64,000 nt of DNA, from NCBI RefSeq assembly GCF_003626575.1, contig NZ_RBDY01000005.1:1-64000 (forward strand), read 5' to 3'. This document shows, one piece after another, positions 60,724-64,000 of this stretch. The stretch's first letter is position 1. Each line of letters starts with the position of its first letter. The position numbers were made by a program, and so were the translations under genes. This DNA comes from Streptomyces radicis. Its GTDB lineage: Bacteria > Actinomycetota > Actinomycetes > Streptomycetales > Streptomycetaceae. The notes under the pieces are model-generated. The model made no database searches. It had not been told where the DNA came from and saw only the letters and a program-made list of their open reading frames with translations.

Positions 60724-61740
60724 ATGGCCGTCGGGCCCGCGACCGCCGAGACCAGGTACGAGCCGGTGCCCTACTGGGCGAAGATCCCGCACGGGATCTG
60801 GCTCAAGGAGGCCACGTCCGTCGCCGTCGACTCCCAGGACCGCGTCTATGTCTTCAACCGGGGCAACATGCCCGTGCTGGTCTTCGACCGGGACGGGAAC
60901 GTCGTGGACATGTGGGGCAACGAGACGCCGTTCGCCGGGACCGAGCTGTTCGAGGACCCGTACGGCAACCTGATGCCGCGCTGGAAGGGCTGCCGCTTCG
61001 CGCGCGCCCACGCGATCACCGTGGACCACGAGGACCGGCTGTGGCTGGTCGACGACCTGGGCAACCGGATCACCAAGACCGACCGGCACGGCACCGCGCT
61101 GCTGACCCTTGGCAGCGGGGAGCCGAGCGGCTTCCAGAGCGGCGAGCCGTTCAACAGGCCGACGGATGTGGCGATTTCGCCGGTGACCGGGGATGTCTTC
61201 GTCACCGACGGCTACCGCAACTCGCGCGTCCACCGCTTCGACGCGGAGGGCCGCCATGTGGCGTCGTGGGGCGAACCCGGCACGGATCCCGGGCAGTTCA
61301 GCCTGCCGCACAACGTCGCCATGTTCGGCGACGACGCGGTGATCGTGTGCGACAGGGAGAACCACCGCGTGCAGGTCTTCTCCCTCGACGGGGAGTTCGT
61401 CGCCGCCTGGCACGCCCACAAGGCGGTCGCCGTCTGCGCGGGCCGGGGCGAGGACACCAACGTCTATGTCGCCGAGCAGGGCCCGCCGCCCGTGCAGCAC
61501 GGCGTCCCCAACCTGGGCCACCGGATCCGGGTCATGGACCGCGAGGGCCGCAGGGTCGCCTCCCTCGGCGCGGACCTGCCAGGCGAGGAGCCTGACCGCT
61601 TCAACTGGCCGCACAGCGTGGCCGTCGACTCCGAGGGCAGCGTCTACGCCGCCGAGGTCTCCTATGTGGAGGTCGGCAGCAAGGAGACGCCGCCGCGCGA
61701 GATGGTCAGCCTGCGGAAGTGGCGCCGCGCGCGGGGATGA
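60724..61740 (+). CDS. NHL-repeat beta-propeller protein
   Basis: A 338-aa propeller of NHL repeats: KEATSVAVDSQDRVYVFNRG, ARAHAITVDHEDRLWLVDDL, FNRPTDVAISPVTGDVFVTD, FSLPHNVAMFGDDAVIVCDR and FNWPHSVAVDSEGSVYAAEV. It resembles the peptidylamidoglycolate-lyase-like subgroup by its blade spacing. No signal peptide is seen, so it is probably cytosolic. GGGGAGGAGTGAGG precedes ATG 60724. Operon partner of the Gfo/Idh enzyme; a lactonase or lyase step in the same sugar pathway is plausible but unproven. Confidence 0.82.
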   Translation: MAVGPATAETRYEPVPYWAKIPHGIWLKEATSVAVDSQDRVYVFNRGNMPVLVFDRDGNVVDMWGNETPFAGTELFEDPYGNLMPRWKGCRFARAHAITVDHEDRLWLVDDLGNRITKTDRHGTALLTLGSGEPSGFQSGEPFNRPTDVAISPVTGDVFVTDGYRNSRVHRFDAEGRHVASWGEPGTDPGQFSLPHNVAMFGDDAVIVCDRENHRVQVFSLDGEFVAAWHAHKAVAVCAGRGEDTNVYVAEQGPPPVQHGVPNLGHRIRVMDREGRRVASLGADLPGEEPDRFNWPHSVAVDSEGSVYAAEVSYVEVGSKETPPREMVSLRKWRRARG

Positions 61741-61741
61741 C

Positions 61742-61754
61742 CCCCGGTGGGGGC
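61742..61754. terminator. Short hairpin between convergent operons
   Basis: CCCCC-GGT-GGGGG immediately after the NHL gene stop, followed by GCCGCGCGCGGC, itself a palindrome. A plausible bidirectional terminator with the convergent VOC gene. Confidence 0.45.
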
Positions 61755-61765
61755 CGCGCGCGGCG

Positions 61766-62227
61766 TCAGTCCAGGCAGAACTCATTGCCCTCGGGGTCGG
61801 TCATCACGATGAAGCCGTGCTCCATGGGGGGTTCGGGGTCCGTGCGGTGCACTCGCGTGGCGCCCAGCGCGACGAGGCGTTCGCACTCGACCTCAAGCGC
61901 GGCCATCCGCTCGTCGCCCTCGAGCCCGGGGGCGGCGCGGACGTCGAGGTGGACGCGGTTCTTGGCGACCTTGCCCTCCGGCACCCGCTGGAAGAACAGC
62001 CGGGGGCCCTGCCCGTCCGGGTCCTCGATCGCCGACCTCGCGTCGCGCTCCTCCTCGGGAACCCCGACCCGTTCGAGGAATTCGTCCCACGCGGCGAGCG
62101 GATCGGCGCCCTCGGGCAGCTCGACGCCCGGCGGGGCGGGATGGACATAGCCGAGCGCGTCGCGCCAGAAGGAGGAAAGCGCCCCCGGGTCGTGGGCGTC
62201 GAAGGTGACCTGGATGTGGCGGCTCAT
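61766..62227 (-). CDS. VOC-family protein
   Basis: A 153-aa glyoxalase-like protein: MSRHIQVTFDAHDPGALSSF, WRDALGYVHPAPPGVELPEG, RLFFQRVPEGKVAKNRVHLD, and VMTDPEGNEFCLD at the end. The repeated beta-alpha-beta-beta-beta halves are clear. Function not defined by sequence. GGAGCACTCCG precedes ATG 62227. Divergent from the YafY-type regulator, which may control it. Confidence 0.86.
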   Translation of the reverse strand: MSRHIQVTFDAHDPGALSSFWRDALGYVHPAPPGVELPEGADPLAAWDEFLERVGVPEEERDARSAIEDPDGQGPRLFFQRVPEGKVAKNRVHLDVRAAPGLEGDERMAALEVECERLVALGATRVHRTDPEPPMEHGFIVMTDPEGNEFCLD

Positions 62228-62326
62228 CGGAGTGCTCCGTTCGTCGTGGGGTGGGTGTGGGTGTAGAGGTCGCGCAGCAGGCACACCTCGGAGCGATCGT
62301 TCATGCGGCCACCCTGGCAGGCAAGG

Positions 62327-62343
62327 CGGACAGGAGCGGTCCG
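62327..62343. promoter_or_regulatory. Candidate operator between VOC gene and YafY-type regulator
   Basis: An inverted repeat CGGAC-N7-GTCCG in the 147-bp divergent gap. CAGGGT at 62362-62367 is 7 nt before ATG 62375, suggesting a leaderless regulator transcript. Confidence 0.45.
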
Positions 62344-62374
62344 CTTTCCACGCTTCTCTGGCAGGGTGAACGGC

Positions 62375-63349
62375 ATGGACGGGGCGGCGCGTGGTGACGA
62401 TCTCGGGACGACGGAGCGGGTGCTCACCCTGCTCGGGCTGCTGCAACGGCGCCGGGTCTGGACCGGGCCCGAGCTGGCCGAACGCCTCGGGGTCACGCCG
62501 CGCACCGTGCGGCGCGACGTCGAGCGGCTGCGCGCGCTCGGCTACCCGGTGCACGCCGCCCTGGGCGTCGGCGGCGGCTACCAGCTCGGCCCGGGGCGTG
62601 ACCTGCCGCCGCTGCTCCTCGACGACGAGGAGGCGATCGCCACCGCGGTCTCGCTGCTGGCCGGGGCGGGGGGCGCGGTCGCGGGGGCGGGCGAGGCGGC
62701 GCTGCGCGCGTTGACCAAGCTCGACCAGGTGCTGCCCACCCGGCTGCGGCACCAGGTGCGCGCGCTCTCCCACGCGGTGGACTTCTTCGAGGGGGGCCGC
62801 GCGCCGGTCGACCCCGAGGTGGTCATGGCGCTGGCCAGGGCCTGCCGCGACGAGGTGGAGGTGGGGTTCGCCTACGCGTCCCCGGGGAGCGAGCCGCGAC
62901 AGCGGCGGGTCGAGCCCTACCGCGTGGTCGCGTCGGCCCGGCGCTGGTACCTCTTCGCGCACGACCTCGACCGCGACGACTGGCGCAGCTTCCGGGTGGA
63001 CCGGATGAGCGAGGTGGCCGCCCGCACCTGGCACTTCCACCCGCGCCCCGCGCCCGACGCGGCGGCGTATGTGCAGGAGGGGGTGGCGAGCCGGGTCTAC
63101 GCGCACCAGGCGCGTTTCCTGGTGCGCGCGTCGGCCGAGACGGTGCGGCGGCAGATCCCGGCGACCGCGGCGGTCGTGCGGGCGCGCGGGGACGGCCTGT
63201 GCGAGCTGGTCAGCGGCTCCGACAGCCTGGACTTCGTCCTCATGCATGTGGTCCTGCTGGGGCACGACTTCGAGGTGCTCGACCCTCCTGAGCTGCGGGA
63301 GCGCTGTCGCGCGCTGGCGGAACGGCTGCTGGCGGCCGGGGGCTCGTGA
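62375..63349 (+). CDS. YafY-type (HTH-WYL) transcriptional regulator
   Basis: A 324-aa protein: N-terminal winged helix (LTLLGLLQRRRVWTGPELAE, RLGVTPRTVRRDVERLRALG), then a WYL domain (VGFAYASPGSEPRQRRVEPY, RVVASARRWYLFAHDLDRDD, WRSFRVDRMSEV). WYL domains bind small ligands or nucleic acids. Divergent from a VOC gene, its likely target. Its last 110 bp overlap, antisense, the end of the downstream tetR gene. Confidence 0.9.
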   Translation: MDGAARGDDLGTTERVLTLLGLLQRRRVWTGPELAERLGVTPRTVRRDVERLRALGYPVHAALGVGGGYQLGPGRDLPPLLLDDEEAIATAVSLLAGAGGAVAGAGEAALRALTKLDQVLPTRLRHQVRALSHAVDFFEGGRAPVDPEVVMALARACRDEVEVGFAYASPGSEPRQRRVEPYRVVASARRWYLFAHDLDRDDWRSFRVDRMSEVAARTWHFHPRPAPDAAAYVQEGVASRVYAHQARFLVRASAETVRRQIPATAAVVRARGDGLCELVSGSDSLDFVLMHVVLLGHDFEVLDPPELRERCRALAERLLAAGGS

Positions 63350-63944
63350 GGCCCGCCATGACCAGGGCGACCAGGCGGTCGGCCCGCGCCCGCGCGTCCG
63401 TCGTGTGGTCGGTGTGGTCCGTGTGGTCCGTGTGGTCGGTAGGGCCCGTGTGCTCGGTGAGCCAGGCGATCGCGCTGGTGAGGGCCAGGATGTCGGGTGG
63501 CGGCACGTCGGTGCGGATCGCGGCGGCGTGGCGGGCGCGTTCGATCAGGGCCAGACCGGTTTCGGTCACCGCGTGGCAGGGCGCGTGCAGCGGCGATCGT
63601 TCGTCCCGGGTCGCGGCCAGCAGCGTCGCGGGCAGGCCAGGGTAGACCGTCGTCCTGCGGGTGAGCGACCGCAGCCAGGCGGCCAGGGCCTCGTGGGGCG
63701 ACTCCGAGCGGAGCAGGCTCTCGCCGCGCGCGACGAGCGCGTCGATCCGGTCGCGCAGCAGGGCCGCCAACAGGGCGTCGCGCGTGGGGAAATGGCGGTA
63801 CAGCGTCCCGGCGCTCACGCCCGCGCGGCGGGCGATCTCCCCCAACGAGGCCCCGGTGCCGCGTTCGCCGAAGACGGCGTGGGCGTTGGTCAGCAGCAGG
63901 TCGCGATTGCGGCGCGCATCGGAGCGCTGGGGTGGGCTCGACAC
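63240..63944 (-). CDS. TetR-family regulator with TDH repeat
   Basis: A 234-aa TetR protein: NRDLLLTNAHAVFGERGTGA, SLGEIARRAGVSAGTLYRHF, PTRDALLAALLRDRIDALVA. Near the C-terminus is Thr-Asp-His repeated four times, encoded by tandem 9-bp units at about 63400-63445, and then a Pro/Ala-rich tail. The tail is antisense to the end of the YafY-type gene; coding bias there favours the YafY strand, so the natural stop may once have been earlier. Target genes are outside the window. Confidence 0.82.
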   Translation of the reverse strand: MSSPPQRSDARRNRDLLLTNAHAVFGERGTGASLGEIARRAGVSAGTLYRHFPTRDALLAALLRDRIDALVARGESLLRSESPHEALAAWLRSLTRRTTVYPGLPATLLAATRDERSPLHAPCHAVTETGLALIERARHAAAIRTDVPPPDILALTSAIAWLTEHTGPTDHTDHTDHTDHTTDARARADRLVALVMAGLTSPRPPAAVPPARDSAPAAQEGRAPRSRAPAGPHA

Positions 63945-63971
63945 GCCTCAGGGTATCCCTGGCGGGGGTTT

Positions 63972-64000
63972 GGCGGGGGCCCTGCGGGCGGCTGTGGGGG
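63972..64000. repeat. Possible start of another palindromic repeat copy, cut by the window edge
   Basis: GGGGGCCCTGCGGGCGGCT matches the sequence just outside copy A (about 3316-3334). Too short to be sure. Confidence 0.3.

Overview
The window is very GC-rich actinomycete DNA with strongly GC-biased third codon positions. Streptomyces-type features (an Scr1-like XRE regulator with DUF397 partners, many leaderless start codons, an FxLD lanthipeptide locus, a MerR gene with a 19-bp-spacer promoter) point to Streptomyces or a close relative. No rRNA, tRNA, CRISPR array or phage structural genes were seen. The gene mix (regulators, secreted enzymes, resistance-type pumps, a peptide natural-product cluster, gene fragments, repeats) looks like accessory or chromosome-arm DNA.

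Layout. 0-3.2 kb: a frameshifted fragment and a UvrA-like ABC protein. 3.3-10.3 kb: a long imperfect palindromic repeat split by a 6.26-kb Tn7-like transposon (3729-9992). The transposon has perfect 48-bp ends and a 5-bp target duplication. It carries intact tnsA, a tnsB whose 3' end is lost and abuts a tniQ remnant, an MFS pump with a divergent ArsR/DUF5937-type regulator, and a decayed insertion sequence. 10.5-13.4 kb: an IlvD/Edd sugar-acid dehydratase and a LacI regulator behind a promoter with two CGAAANTTTCG operators. 13.4-22.4 kb: HAD phosphatase, MerR-methyltransferase fusion, an alpha/beta hydrolase behind a cysteine-type leader peptide, metY-metX, a NADAR protein, topoisomerase IB and an FAD oxidoreductase. 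22.5-23.2 kb: a second, uninterrupted copy of the palindromic repeat, which acts as an empty-site control for the transposon.

23.2-36.5 kb: ECF sigma factor with a DUF4232 membrane protein, two polysaccharide deacetylases, a large PAS/GAF/SpoIIE/HATPase phosphatase, Zn alcohol dehydrogenase, serine hydrolase, XRE regulator, aldo/keto reductase, phosphotransferase, SigJ-type sigma factor, VOC proteins and further repeat copies. 36.5-41.5 kb: a translationally coupled pair, a GT29-like glycosyltransferase and a glycosyltransferase/TPR/polysaccharide pyruvyl transferase fusion, suggesting a decorated surface glycan, then a secreted PQQ-type sugar dehydrogenase. 41.7-48.2 kb: WS/DGAT acyltransferase, TetR with a divergent hydrolase-SDR operon and clear operator dyads, two small secreted proteins and an NmrA-like protein.

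48.3-55 kb, minus strand: a class I lanthipeptide locus of the FxLD type. It has an isoaspartate-methyltransferase homologue, a 72-aa precursor with an FDLD leader motif and four cysteines, a full-length dehydratase and a cyclase, preceded by three coupled small ORFs, two of them paralogues. A strong hairpin separates precursor from dehydratase. No dedicated peptidase or exporter is visible. Divergent to it lie an Scr1-like XRE gene and DUF397 gene, partly duplicated in tandem. 56.9-64 kb: DHA2 drug transporter with TetR, a Gfo/Idh/MocA-NHL operon, a VOC protein divergent from a YafY-type regulator, and a TetR gene whose end overlaps that regulator antisense. The right edge may begin another repeat copy.
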